The translations under genes and the position numbers were made by a program. From Christensenella sp. UBA3792 (GTDB lineage Bacteria > Bacillota > Clostridia > Christensenellales > CAG-138), in assembly GCA_002369195.1 (NCBI GenBank), contig DFEW01000019.1:1-11859 (forward strand): DNA of 11,859 nt, given 5' to 3'. Position 1 is the stretch's first letter. Every line of letters begins with the position of its first letter. A model generated the notes under the pieces. The model was not told the DNA's origin and searched no databases. It saw only the letters and a list, made by a program, of their open reading frames with translations. Below, in pieces: positions 1 through 6,404 of this stretch.

Positions 1-51
1 AGAATGACGGACTTTCTTAACAGCCCCTTTGTTTTGTTTCGGTCGATCCGA

Positions 52-843
52 TTACGACGCCTTGCGGAAGACGACCTCGTAGAGCGTCGCCTCGGTCTGT
101 CCTTCGACGCGGAACTTGCGGATGTCGTTGTACGTCGGCTCGTAGCGGACGCCGTTGATCAGCCAGTGGTCCACTTCCATGCCCTTCGGAATGTCCGCAA
201 AGATGTAGAACGAGATCTCGCCGCCCTTGCAGGTTTCCTTCGTTTCGGGGTTCGTATAGTCGTTCTCAAAGTCGAACTCGGTGTAGGACTTGCCGACCGA
301 CTTGCCCTTCTTGTCGAGCAGCGTGAAGTGGCAGTCCTTGGTCGTGATCACGCGGCGCTCGCGATACACGGCGACGACGGCCGCTGCGGAATCGAACACG
401 AAGTCCGCCTCCGGTCCGGATGTATCGTCCTCGCTTCCGTCGACGACCCAGTGGTCGAACACATATCCCTCGCGTTCATCCGCGACGGCATGCACCGCGG
501 TCCTGCCCTCCACGCGCACGGCGTCCTCGCCGTTGAGCGTGCAGTGCTCGGCGATAATCATCTCGACCGGAACCTCCACCTCGGTCACGACCGCTTCCGG
601 TCTCGTCGTGGCGACCGGCGCATTTTCGACCGTCGAGGTATCGATCGATACCGTCTGTCCCTCCTGCTTCAGCGCATTGAGCTCGTTCTTCGCGTTTTCA
701 AGCTCCTGCTTCATATCGTTGAGCTGCGCAAGAATCTGTTCGTTGGCGTCGTTTGCCGCGGGTTTCTGCCCGCCGGTGCAGGCGGTCAGCAGCAGCAAGA
801 GAAGCGTCCAGATCAAAGCATATCGGAAAGCATGATGTTTCAT
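52..843 (-). CDS. Lipoprotein with coiled coil and InlB-like repeat modules (paralogue of the upstream gene)
   Basis: This 263-residue protein begins with a lipoprotein signal peptide: a basic N-terminus, a leucine-rich core and the lipobox LTAC with the lipidated Cys at residue 22. It should be anchored on the outer face of the membrane. Residues 35-61 form a short coiled coil with hydrophobic positions L41, M44, L48, A51, L55 and L58. After a Thr/Val/Pro linker come two beta-rich modules (about 93-160 and 165-260). They have a Cys-containing first strand, a GYVFDHW motif and a VDHWLING motif, the hallmark pattern of divergent InlB B-repeats. The start at 843 is supported by AAAGGAG about 9 nt upstream. 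It lies 35 bp downstream of a paralogue on the same strand, so the two are probably co-transcribed. The specific function is unknown; adhesion or cell-wall interaction is only a guess from the modules. The gene is complete, but no terminator is visible in the 51 bases left in the window. Confidence 0.85.
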   Translation of the reverse strand: MKHHAFRYALIWTLLLLLLTACTGGQKPAANDANEQILAQLNDMKQELENAKNELNALKQEGQTVSIDTSTVENAPVATTRPEAVVTEVEVPVEMIIAEHCTLNGEDAVRVEGRTAVHAVADEREGYVFDHWVVDGSEDDTSGPEADFVFDSAAAVVAVYRERRVITTKDCHFTLLDKKGKSVGKSYTEFDFENDYTNPETKETCKGGEISFYIFADIPKGMEVDHWLINGVRYEPTYNDIRKFRVEGQTEATLYEVVFRKAS

Positions 844-878
844 CGTTTTGTCTCCTTTCTTCGGTTTGCTGCCGCCCG

Positions 879-1964
879 TCAGTTGACGATCCCGTAGAAC
901 GAGATGTCGGTATCGCTCGTGACGGTATAGGTATATCGGAAATAGAACGTGCTGTAGGTATGACCCGGCTTGGGCGGTTCGGTCTTATACGGCGACATCG
1001 GATTGCTGTACGAGCCGTGACTCGCCGAGGACGGCGACCCGACGAAGTAGCATGCGCTCGAATCGGAATGCCCGTAGACCGTGATCTGCGTGCCCGCCTT
1101 GACCTTGCCGGACGTTGCCCCGCTGTAGTCGCCGCCGGAGAACGTGCAGTTGTGGCAGGTGACGGTGTAGTAGGTTGCGGGGACGTTTTCAAATACGACC
1201 TCGTAGACCGTCGCCGCCGTCTGTCCCTTAACGCGGAACTTCTGCAGATTCGTGTTCGGATCGTACTTGACGCCGTTGATCAGCCAGTAGTCGACCTGCT
1301 TGCCCTTCGGAACATCTGCGGTGACGAAGAAGTCGATCTCGCCGCCCTTGCAGTTCTGTTTCGTTTCGGGATTCGTGTAGTCGTCCTCGAAGTCGAACTG
1401 CTTGTAGTCCTTCCCCGACGCCTTGTCCTTGGCGTTCAGGAAATTCATGTGGCAGTTGATGAACGTCACGACGCGGCGCGCATGGAACACCGCATGCAGC
1501 ACCGTCGGCGCGTCGAAGATGAACGTCGCCGTCGCACCGGATTCGTAATCCAGCATCTCGCCGAACTCCCAGTGATCGAATTCGTACCCCTCTATGGTAT
1601 CCGCAACGGCGCGTACCTCGGTCGGTCCGTCCAGCACGACGGATGCGCCGCCGTTGACCGTGCAGCCGACGCCGTAGACCGCGTTCTCGGGAACCTCCGT
1701 TTCGATGATGACCGGCTCGGGCGTCGTCGTGTCGACCGGTGCGGGCGCGGCGGTCTGCGCCGCATTCGTGCCGGACTGGCCCTCCTGCTTGATGGACGCA
1801 AGTTCGGACTTGGTATCGTCAAGCTGCTGCTTGATCTCGTTGAGCTGTGCAAGAATCTGTTCGTTGCCGTCCGACGCGGGCTGCTGCGTTGCGGTGCAGC
1901 CGGTCAGAACGAACAGCGCGCAGACGAACAGCGCGATCGCGCTTTTCCATACGGTTCGTTTCAT
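879..1964 (-). CDS. Lipoprotein with coiled coil and three InlB-like repeat modules
   Basis: This is the first gene of the lipoprotein pair, 361 residues. The start at 1964 is chosen over an ATG at 2039 because GGGAGGGG precedes it and because the signal peptide then starts at MKRTVWK; the earlier ATG would lie upstream of the promoter -10 box. The lipobox LTGC puts the lipidated Cys at residue 23. A coiled coil (about 34-62) and an Ala/Pro/Thr linker follow. Module 1 (about 88-155) contains GYEFDHW and module 2 (about 160-262) contains CKGGEI and DYWLINGV. Both align closely with the downstream paralogue, more than half identical by eye. A third C-terminal module (about 265-361), rich in Cys, Ser, Gly and Tyr and starting near TCHNCTF, is absent from the paralogue. 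The architecture suggests an exposed, lipid-anchored beta-repeat stalk. The ligand is unknown. Confidence 0.87.
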   Translation of the reverse strand: MKRTVWKSAIALFVCALFVLTGCTATQQPASDGNEQILAQLNEIKQQLDDTKSELASIKQEGQSGTNAAQTAAPAPVDTTTPEPVIIETEVPENAVYGVGCTVNGGASVVLDGPTEVRAVADTIEGYEFDHWEFGEMLDYESGATATFIFDAPTVLHAVFHARRVVTFINCHMNFLNAKDKASGKDYKQFDFEDDYTNPETKQNCKGGEIDFFVTADVPKGKQVDYWLINGVKYDPNTNLQKFRVKGQTAATVYEVVFENVPATYYTVTCHNCTFSGGDYSGATSGKVKAGTQITVYGHSDSSACYFVGSPSSASHGSYSNPMSPYKTEPPKPGHTYSTFYFRYTYTVTSDTDISFYGIVN

Positions 1965-2004
1965 ATGCCCCTCCCTTTCTCGGTCGATCAACCGATTATA
2001 TACT

Positions 2005-2033
2005 ATTATAAGTATATCAGGGCTGTCGCACAA
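2005..2033 (-). promoter_or_regulatory. Promoter of the lipoprotein operon
   Basis: On the minus strand, TTGTGC (2033-2028) is separated by 17 bp from a perfect TATAAT (2010-2005), about 40 bases before the lipoprotein start at 1964. The -10 box is the centre of an inverted repeat, TATACT-ATTATA-AGTATA (1999-2016), which could be a repressor site or simply AT-rich promoter DNA. Confidence 0.65.
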
Positions 2034-2051
2034 ATGCAATCACCAAAAAGC

Positions 2052-2081
2052 AAAAAATGCCCGAAATTTCAGGCATTTTTT
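2052..2081 (-). terminator. Intrinsic terminator of the lamin-tail gene
   Basis: An inverted repeat with arms AAAAAATGCC and GGCATTTTTT encloses a GAAATTTC core that extends the stem apart from one mismatch. Read on the minus strand it ends in a run of six U. It lies about 60 bases after the stop of the lamin-tail gene and just upstream of the lipoprotein promoter, so it separates the two minus-strand units. Confidence 0.8.
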
Positions 2082-2140
2082 ATTCTTCTCACCAAAAACG
2101 CCGGCTTGACGCGGGCGGGAATATCCGAAATCCCGAATAT

Positions 2141-2728
2141 TCACTCTGCAAAGCGGTTTGCCTCGCCGGGCGTCGGTTCGGTCGTAACCGCGAACGTGCC
2201 GTCCGTCCTGCGCGCCCAGCTCGTGTCCGGTTCGAGCTCGGGCACATGCACCTCGTCGACCTCGACGTTGTTCGGGTTCACCAGATACAGGTCCTCGCCG
2301 GAGGCGGACAGGTTGAAGCCGGTGCAGAACGGGTCGGCGTCGCTCGCTTCCGTGCCGCCGGTGCAGTACAGCAGCAGATATTCGCCGCTTTTCAGCACCG
2401 TTCCCTCCGGGAAGCGGTAGCGGAACGTGCGCTTGATCTCGTTGGTGAAGCCGTAGCCGGACAAATCGATGTCCTTCTCGGTCGGGTTATAGATCTCCAC
2501 CCAGTCGACCGTGCCGTACTGCGGATGCTCGAGCGCGGCGTGGTTTGAGCTCATCACCTCGGAGAACACGGGCAGCTCGTTCTGCCGCGGCAGGATCCAT
2601 ATGAGCACCAAAATGCCGACCGTCACCAGTGCAAGCGCGATGACGATGATCCATATGCGCCCCTGCGGACCGATCTTTTCCTTGCTGAAGTCGTTCTCGA
2701 ACGACAATTCTTCCGAAATCTGTTCCAT
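2141..2728 (-). CDS. Single-pass membrane protein with extracytoplasmic lamin-tail domain (LTD)
   Basis: This 195-residue protein has a short charged cytoplasmic N-terminus (1-24), one strong membrane helix (about 25-46) and an outside domain (about 52-195). That domain fits the lamin-tail (LTD) immunoglobulin-like fold: it has SEVMSSN, then the typical DWVEIYN strand, DIDLSGYGFTN, an LLLYC strand, FNLSASGEDLYLVN and a C-terminal TPGEAN. Bacterial LTDs occur on secreted or membrane-tethered proteins and are thought to mediate binding, often beside nucleases or other domains; none is fused here. I chose the ATG at 2728 rather than 2761 because the -10 box (2740-2735) lies between them. There is no Shine-Dalgarno sequence, and the ATG is where transcription should begin, so the mRNA may be leaderless. 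It is a single-gene unit with its own terminator. The biological role is unknown. Confidence 0.82.
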   Translation of the reverse strand: MEQISEELSFENDFSKEKIGPQGRIWIIVIALALVTVGILVLIWILPRQNELPVFSEVMSSNHAALEHPQYGTVDWVEIYNPTEKDIDLSGYGFTNEIKRTFRYRFPEGTVLKSGEYLLLYCTGGTEASDADPFCTGFNLSASGEDLYLVNPNNVEVDEVHVPELEPDTSWARRTDGTFAVTTEPTPGEANRFAE

Positions 2729-2734
2729 ATTTGC

Positions 2735-2763
2735 AGTATAACAGCAAAAAAACATTTTCACAA
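2735..2763 (-). promoter_or_regulatory. Promoter of the lamin-tail gene, probably giving a leaderless mRNA
   Basis: On the minus strand, TTGTGA (2763-2758), a 17 bp spacer and TATACT (2740-2735) are followed after six bases by the ATG at 2728. Transcription normally starts about seven bases past the -10 box, at the A of this ATG. Its -35 box overlaps that of the divergent glpK promoter. Confidence 0.6.
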
Positions 2764-2783
2764 GAGAAAATCTATGCTATACT
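2755..2783 (+). promoter_or_regulatory. Promoter of the glpK operon
   Basis: TTTTCA (2755-2760), a 17 bp spacer and TATACT (2778-2783) precede glpK, giving a predicted leader of about 20 bases that carries the ribosome binding site. The -35 region is shared back to back with the minus-strand promoter of the lamin-tail gene. No catabolite-repression (cre) site or antiterminator hairpin is evident. Confidence 0.5.
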
Positions 2784-2809
2784 TATGTTTCGGAAAGGCG
2801 GTAACGAGC

Positions 2810-4306
2810 ATGCAGAAATACCTTTTGTCGCTGGATCAGGGCACGACGAGTTCGCGCGCAATCCTCTTCGATCTCAAGGGCGAGATCATCACCTCCGCGC
2901 AGTACGAATTTGCGCAGCACTATCCGATGCCCGGCTATGTCGAGCATGATGCGAACGAGATCTTAAAGACCGAACTGGACGCCGTGCGCGACGTTCTCAA
3001 GAAAGCGGATGTGCAGCGCGGCGAGGTTGCCTGCATCGGCGTCACGAACCAGCGCGAAACGACGATCGTCTGGGAGAAGGCGACGGGCAAGCCCGTGCAT
3101 CCCGCCATCGTCTGGCAATGCCGCAGAACCGCGCCTCTGTGCGAGCAGCTGATCCGCGAAGGGCTCAAGGACTACATTCAGCAGTCGACCGGGCTTCTGA
3201 TCGACGCGTACTTTTCCGCGACCAAGCTGCGCTACATTCTCGACGCCGTCCCGAACGGCCAGATGCTTGCCGAAAACGGCGATCTGCTGTTCGGCACCGT
3301 CGATACCTGGCTCATCTGGAACCTGTGCGGCGCGCACGTGACCGACTACAGCAACGCGTCGCGCACGATGCTCTACAACATCCATACGCTCAGTTACGAT
3401 CCGGTCATCATGCACCGGCTCAACATCCCCGCCTGCATCCTGCCGGAGGTCAAGCCCTCCGCGGCGGTCTACGGGTTCGTCAAGGACGGCATCGAGGGAC
3501 TGGAAGCGCTGGCGGGCGTTCCGATCTCCGGCGACGCGGGCGACCAGCAGGCGGCGCTGTTCGGACAGGCGTGCTTCGAGCCGGGGCAGGCAAAGTGCAC
3601 CTACGGCACCGGCGGCTTTCTGATGATGCAGACCGGCGACACGCCGGTGGCGAGCAAGAACCGGCTTTTGACCACGATCGCCTGGGGCGTCAGCGGCAAG
3701 GTCCGCTATGCGCTCGAGGGCAGCATCTTCAACGCGGGCAGCTCGATCAAGTGGCTGCGCGACGAGGTCGGGCTGATCAGCTCGGCGCATGAGATCGACA
3801 CGCTTGCCGAGTCCGTGCCCGACGCGGGCGGCGCATACTTCGTCTCGGCATTCACGGGACTGGGCGCTCCGCATTGGGACATGTACGCGCGCGGCGCGCT
3901 CGTCGGCGTCACCCGCGCAACGAACCGTGCGCACATCGCGCGCGCGGTGCTCGAAGGCATCGTCTATCAGGTCGGCGACCTTGCCCGCACGATGGAGTTC
4001 GACAGCGGCAGAAAGCTCGGCGAGCTCAAGGTCGACGGCGGCGCATCCGTGTCCGACGTGATGATGCAGTTCCAGGCGGACATGCTCGATGTGCCGGTCA
4101 ACCGCCCCAAATGCGTCGAATCGACGGCGCTCGGCGCGGCGTACCTCGCGGCGATCGGCGTGGGACTCTACAAGGACGAGGCGGACGTCATGCGCTACTG
4201 GGAGAGCGAAAGGATCTTCCAGCCGAAGATGAGCGAAGTGGAGCGCGGCAGACGCCAGCGCGGCTGGACGAAGGCCGTGGAAAAAGCAAAGAACTGGGAA
4301 GATTGA
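2810..4306 (+). CDS. glpK: Glycerol kinase
   Basis: GlpK phosphorylates glycerol with ATP to sn-glycerol 3-phosphate in the cytoplasm, trapping glycerol for catabolism or lipid synthesis. The 498 residues match the family length when the start is taken at 2810 (MQKYLLSLDQGTTSSR) after AAAGGCGG; the upstream in-frame ATG at 2774 overlaps the -10 box and lacks a ribosome binding site. Visible features are the phosphate-binding DQGTTS (9-14), the glycerol contacts TNQRE (R82, E83), Y134 and D245, DTWLIWNL (165-172), and the C-terminal FGGY signature region GLGAPHWD with VDGGAS. The loop before D245 reads VYGFVKDGIEGLEALAG. It lacks the His that HPr phosphorylates in many low-GC Firmicute GlpKs, so PTS-dependent activation is unlikely. 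It is the first gene of an operon, 21 bp before an Ldh_2-family dehydrogenase. No glpF, glpD or regulator is adjacent. Confidence 0.96.
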   Translation: MQKYLLSLDQGTTSSRAILFDLKGEIITSAQYEFAQHYPMPGYVEHDANEILKTELDAVRDVLKKADVQRGEVACIGVTNQRETTIVWEKATGKPVHPAIVWQCRRTAPLCEQLIREGLKDYIQQSTGLLIDAYFSATKLRYILDAVPNGQMLAENGDLLFGTVDTWLIWNLCGAHVTDYSNASRTMLYNIHTLSYDPVIMHRLNIPACILPEVKPSAAVYGFVKDGIEGLEALAGVPISGDAGDQQAALFGQACFEPGQAKCTYGTGGFLMMQTGDTPVASKNRLLTTIAWGVSGKVRYALEGSIFNAGSSIKWLRDEVGLISSAHEIDTLAESVPDAGGAYFVSAFTGLGAPHWDMYARGALVGVTRATNRAHIARAVLEGIVYQVGDLARTMEFDSGRKLGELKVDGGASVSDVMMQFQADMLDVPVNRPKCVESTALGAAYLAAIGVGLYKDEADVMRYWESERIFQPKMSEVERGRRQRGWTKAVEKAKNWED

Positions 4307-4327
4307 TCCGAAGGGAGATATAATACA

Positions 4328-5446
4328 ATGGCAATCAAAGAAACAAGACCTTATGTTGACTGGGAAACGATCGGCGGCTTTCTCGTGGACGCATTCGTCG
4401 CCTACGGCGTGCCGCGCGAGGACGCGGAAATCTGCGCGGACGTTCTGATGGAGAGCGACCGCCGCGGCATCGAGAGCCACGGCGTCAATCGCTTTAAGCC
4501 CATCTACCTCGACCGCATCAAGGCGGGCATCCTGAACCCGATCACCGAGTACGAAGTGCTGCGCGAGACCCCGACGACCGCTGTGGTCGACGGTCACGAC
4601 GGCATGGGCATGGTCATCAGCAAGCGCGCCATGCAGACCGCGATCGACAAGGCGAAGAACTTCGGCATGGGCATGGTCGCCGTGCGCAATTCCTCGCACT
4701 ACGGCATCGCGGGCTACTGGGCCACGATGGCAACCAAGCAGGGACTGATCGGCATCACGGGTACGAACGCGCGTCCGTCGATCGCGCCGACCTTCGGTGT
4801 CGAGAACATGCTCGGCACGAACCCGCTCACGATCGCGCTTCCGACCGATGAAGAATTCCCGTTCTGCATCGACTGCGCGACCTCGATCACCCAGCGCGGC
4901 AAGATCGAATACTACGCAAGAAACGACAAGCCCACCCCCGCGGGCATGGTCATCGGCAGAGACGGCAGCGCGCTGACCGACTCGAAGCAGATCCTGGTCG
5001 ACCTCACCAAGGGCGAAGCGGCTCTGGCGCCGCTCGGCGGCATCGGCGACGAGCTTGCCGGCTACAAGGGCTATGGCTACGCGACGGTCGTGGAGATCCT
5101 CTCCGCGGCGCTGCAGGCGGGCAGCTACATGAAGGCGCTGACCGGCTTCGACGAGAACGGCAACAAGCGTCCGTATCACCTCGGTCACTTCTTCATCGCG
5201 ATCGACCCCGAAGCGTTCATGGGTCTCGACACGTTCAGGAAGACCACCGGCGACATCCTCCGCGCGCTGCGCAATTCCGAAAAGGCGCCCGGCGAGGAGC
5301 GCATCTACACCGCGGGCGAGAAGGAATGGCTCGTCTGGCAGGACCGCAAGGACAAGGGCGTTCCCGTCAACGAAGCGGTGCAGAAGGAAATGATCGCCGT
5401 CCGCGACGAGAAGCATCTGAACTATCACTTCTCCTTCGAGAAATAA
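4328..5446 (+). CDS. Ldh_2-family NAD(P)-dependent malate/L-lactate-type dehydrogenase
   Basis: This 372-residue protein belongs to the malate/L-lactate/ureidoglycolate dehydrogenase family (Ldh_2; relatives include YlbC, AllD and ComC), which is unrelated to classical lactate dehydrogenase. It should oxidise a 2-hydroxyacid with NAD(P)+ or run in reverse. Family marks are DRRGIESHG (44-52), the His of NSSHYG (H124), GTNARP (145-150), GTNPL (163-167) and the IDCATS segment (181-186). The ATG at 4328 follows AGGGAG by about 10 bases. It starts 21 bp after glpK and shares its transcript. The pairing suggests a route joining glycerol or C3 metabolism to a hydroxyacid, but the substrate (malate, lactate, sulfolactate or another) cannot be read from sequence. 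A strong terminator follows 9 bp after the stop. Confidence 0.9.
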   Translation: MAIKETRPYVDWETIGGFLVDAFVAYGVPREDAEICADVLMESDRRGIESHGVNRFKPIYLDRIKAGILNPITEYEVLRETPTTAVVDGHDGMGMVISKRAMQTAIDKAKNFGMGMVAVRNSSHYGIAGYWATMATKQGLIGITGTNARPSIAPTFGVENMLGTNPLTIALPTDEEFPFCIDCATSITQRGKIEYYARNDKPTPAGMVIGRDGSALTDSKQILVDLTKGEAALAPLGGIGDELAGYKGYGYATVVEILSAALQAGSYMKALTGFDENGNKRPYHLGHFFIAIDPEAFMGLDTFRKTTGDILRALRNSEKAPGEERIYTAGEKEWLVWQDRKDKGVPVNEAVQKEMIAVRDEKHLNYHFSFEK

Positions 5447-5455
5447 TCCGAACGA

Positions 5456-5493
5456 AAACAGACTGCCGTTCATTGCGGCAGTCTGTTTCTTTC
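5456..5493 (+). terminator. Intrinsic terminator of the glpK-dehydrogenase operon
   Basis: A 13 bp perfect stem (5456-5468 with 5476-5488, arms AAACAGACTGCCG and CGGCAGTCTGTTT) has a 7-base loop and a T-rich tail, TTTCTTTCT. It begins 9 bases after the dehydrogenase stop. The core CGGCAGTCTG recurs at 5503, just downstream. Confidence 0.88.
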
Positions 5494-5502
5494 TGTAGGT
5501 TG

Positions 5503-5515
5503 CGGCAGTCTGCCG
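5503..5515. repeat. Operator-like palindrome abutting the TrkA_C gene promoter
   Basis: CGGCAG-T-CTGCCG is a perfect 6 bp dyad about one base. It ends exactly where the -35 box TTGCAA (5516) begins. It repeats the right arm of the preceding terminator, so it may be a terminator remnant rather than a regulator site; its position would suit an operator. Confidence 0.4.
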
Positions 5516-5544
5516 TTGCAATGAAGAACCGTGCATGATATAAT
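5516..5544 (+). promoter_or_regulatory. Promoter of the TrkA_C membrane protein gene
   Basis: TTGCAA (5516-5521), a 17 bp spacer and a perfect TATAAT (5539-5544) lie 32 bases upstream of the ATG at 5577. It sits after the upstream operon's terminator, so the gene is independently transcribed. Confidence 0.8.
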
Positions 5545-5576
5545 GATCGTATCAATCGACAGAAAGGTCGCAGTCC

Positions 5577-6287
5577 ATGAACGTTTATCTCGCTTTTGCG
5601 CTGTTCTCGGTCGTCATTCTGGTCTACTTCGTGATCTCGGAACTGTTTGCGATGCTGTTCCGCTTTACGGGTCTGCCGGATGAAAAGGCGCGGTTTCAGG
5701 TCATTTCGCTGCTGACCGGCTGCGGCTTCACGACGCATGAGAGCGAGCTGCTTCTGACCAACAAGTCCAGAAGACGGCTTGCCCGCATCACGATGCTGTT
5801 CGGATACGTGTTCAACATCACGATCGTATCCGTGTTCATCAACGTCTTCCTCTCGCTGAAGCTGACCGAGTTCAAGAACTACTTCAGCATCCTGATCCCG
5901 ATCGTCGCGGCGACGATCATCATCACGTTTTTGCGCGTGCCGAAGGTGCGCGCGTGGGGCGACCGGATCATGGAACGCCTTGCGGGACGGCTCGCGCACC
6001 GCAGCAGCGTGAACAGCGTGCTGCTGCTCGACTATCTCGGCGAGGACTCGATCGCGCAGGTCTTTCTGCACGAGGTTCCCGAAGCGTTCCGCGACAAGCC
6101 GCTTTCCGAAACGGGGCTCAAGCAGGATTACAACATCCTCGTCATGCTCGTCGAGCACCGCGGCGCTAAGGCGGTGCCCGCGAACGCAAAGACCGTGTTT
6201 CTGCCGGAGGACAAGCTGACCGTGTTCGGCGACTATCACGTCATTTCCAAGGCGTTCAACGCCAGCGAGCGCTTTGAAGAAAACTGA
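5577..6287 (+). CDS. Three-TM membrane protein with C-terminal TrkA_C (RCK_C) domain
   Basis: This 236-residue protein has predicted membrane helices at about 3-29, 70-94 and 101-120. Between the first two is a conserved-looking segment, ARFQVISLLTGCGFTTHESE (38-57), whose LTGCGFTT resembles the pore-loop style of K+ transporter subunits. The cytoplasmic C-terminus (about 146-226) has the TrkA_C pattern DYLGEDSIAQVFL, then EAFRDKPLSETGLK and LPEDKLTVFGD. This domain binds ligands such as cyclic-di-AMP or nucleotides in K+ and other cation transporters. No Rossmann-type TrkA_N domain is present. Such proteins are usually annotated only as TrkA C-terminal domain proteins. A role in cation transport or its gating is inferred. 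The ATG at 5577 follows AGAAAGG by about 10 bases. It is a single-gene unit with its own promoter and terminator. Confidence 0.85.
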   Translation: MNVYLAFALFSVVILVYFVISELFAMLFRFTGLPDEKARFQVISLLTGCGFTTHESELLLTNKSRRRLARITMLFGYVFNITIVSVFINVFLSLKLTEFKNYFSILIPIVAATIIITFLRVPKVRAWGDRIMERLAGRLAHRSSVNSVLLLDYLGEDSIAQVFLHEVPEAFRDKPLSETGLKQDYNILVMLVEHRGAKAVPANAKTVFLPEDKLTVFGDYHVISKAFNASERFEEN

Positions 6288-6305
6288 CCGCAGCATCCGA
6301 TTCCG

Positions 6306-6331
6306 ACTGGGCTGAAAAGCCCTGTTTTTTT
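6306..6331 (+). terminator. Intrinsic terminator of the TrkA_C gene
   Basis: The stem GGGCT/AGCCC (6309-6313 with 6318-6322) closes a GAAA tetraloop. Outer A-T and C-G pairs flank one mismatch, and a run of seven T follows. It starts about 20 bases after the stop. Confidence 0.85.
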
Positions 6332-6358
6332 GCGCGTATTTTCCGGCGCCGAAGCGGC

Positions 6359-6387
6359 ACAAACTAACGCCGTGCGGGCATAGGATA
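6359..6387 (+). promoter_or_regulatory. Possible mother-cell sigma (SigK/SigE-like) promoter of the ytxC-like gene
   Basis: CATAGGATA (6379-6387) fits the CATAnnnTA -10 pattern known for SigK, with ACA at 6359-6361, 17 bases upstream. No housekeeping promoter is convincing in this gap. The motif is short and could be chance; the sporulation-type gene it precedes is what makes it worth noting. Confidence 0.3.
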
Positions 6388-6404
6388 CAGAAAAGGAGCG
6401 CAGC

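Noticed and set aside
4..897. 297-codon plus-strand open frame opposite the downstream lipoprotein
   Set aside because: It is antisense to a supported gene, has no ribosome binding site, and its product is Arg/Asp/Val-rich and low in complexity.
753..2420. 555-codon plus-strand open frame across the lipoprotein genes
   Set aside because: It is antisense to two genes with clear signal peptides, ribosome binding sites and paralogy. The product is Arg/Val-rich with no domain, typical of a shadow frame in GC-rich DNA.
2963..5536. 857-codon minus-strand open frame opposite glpK and the dehydrogenase
   Set aside because: Both plus-strand genes have clear family motifs. The antisense product is His/Arg/Asp-rich, a codon-bias artefact.
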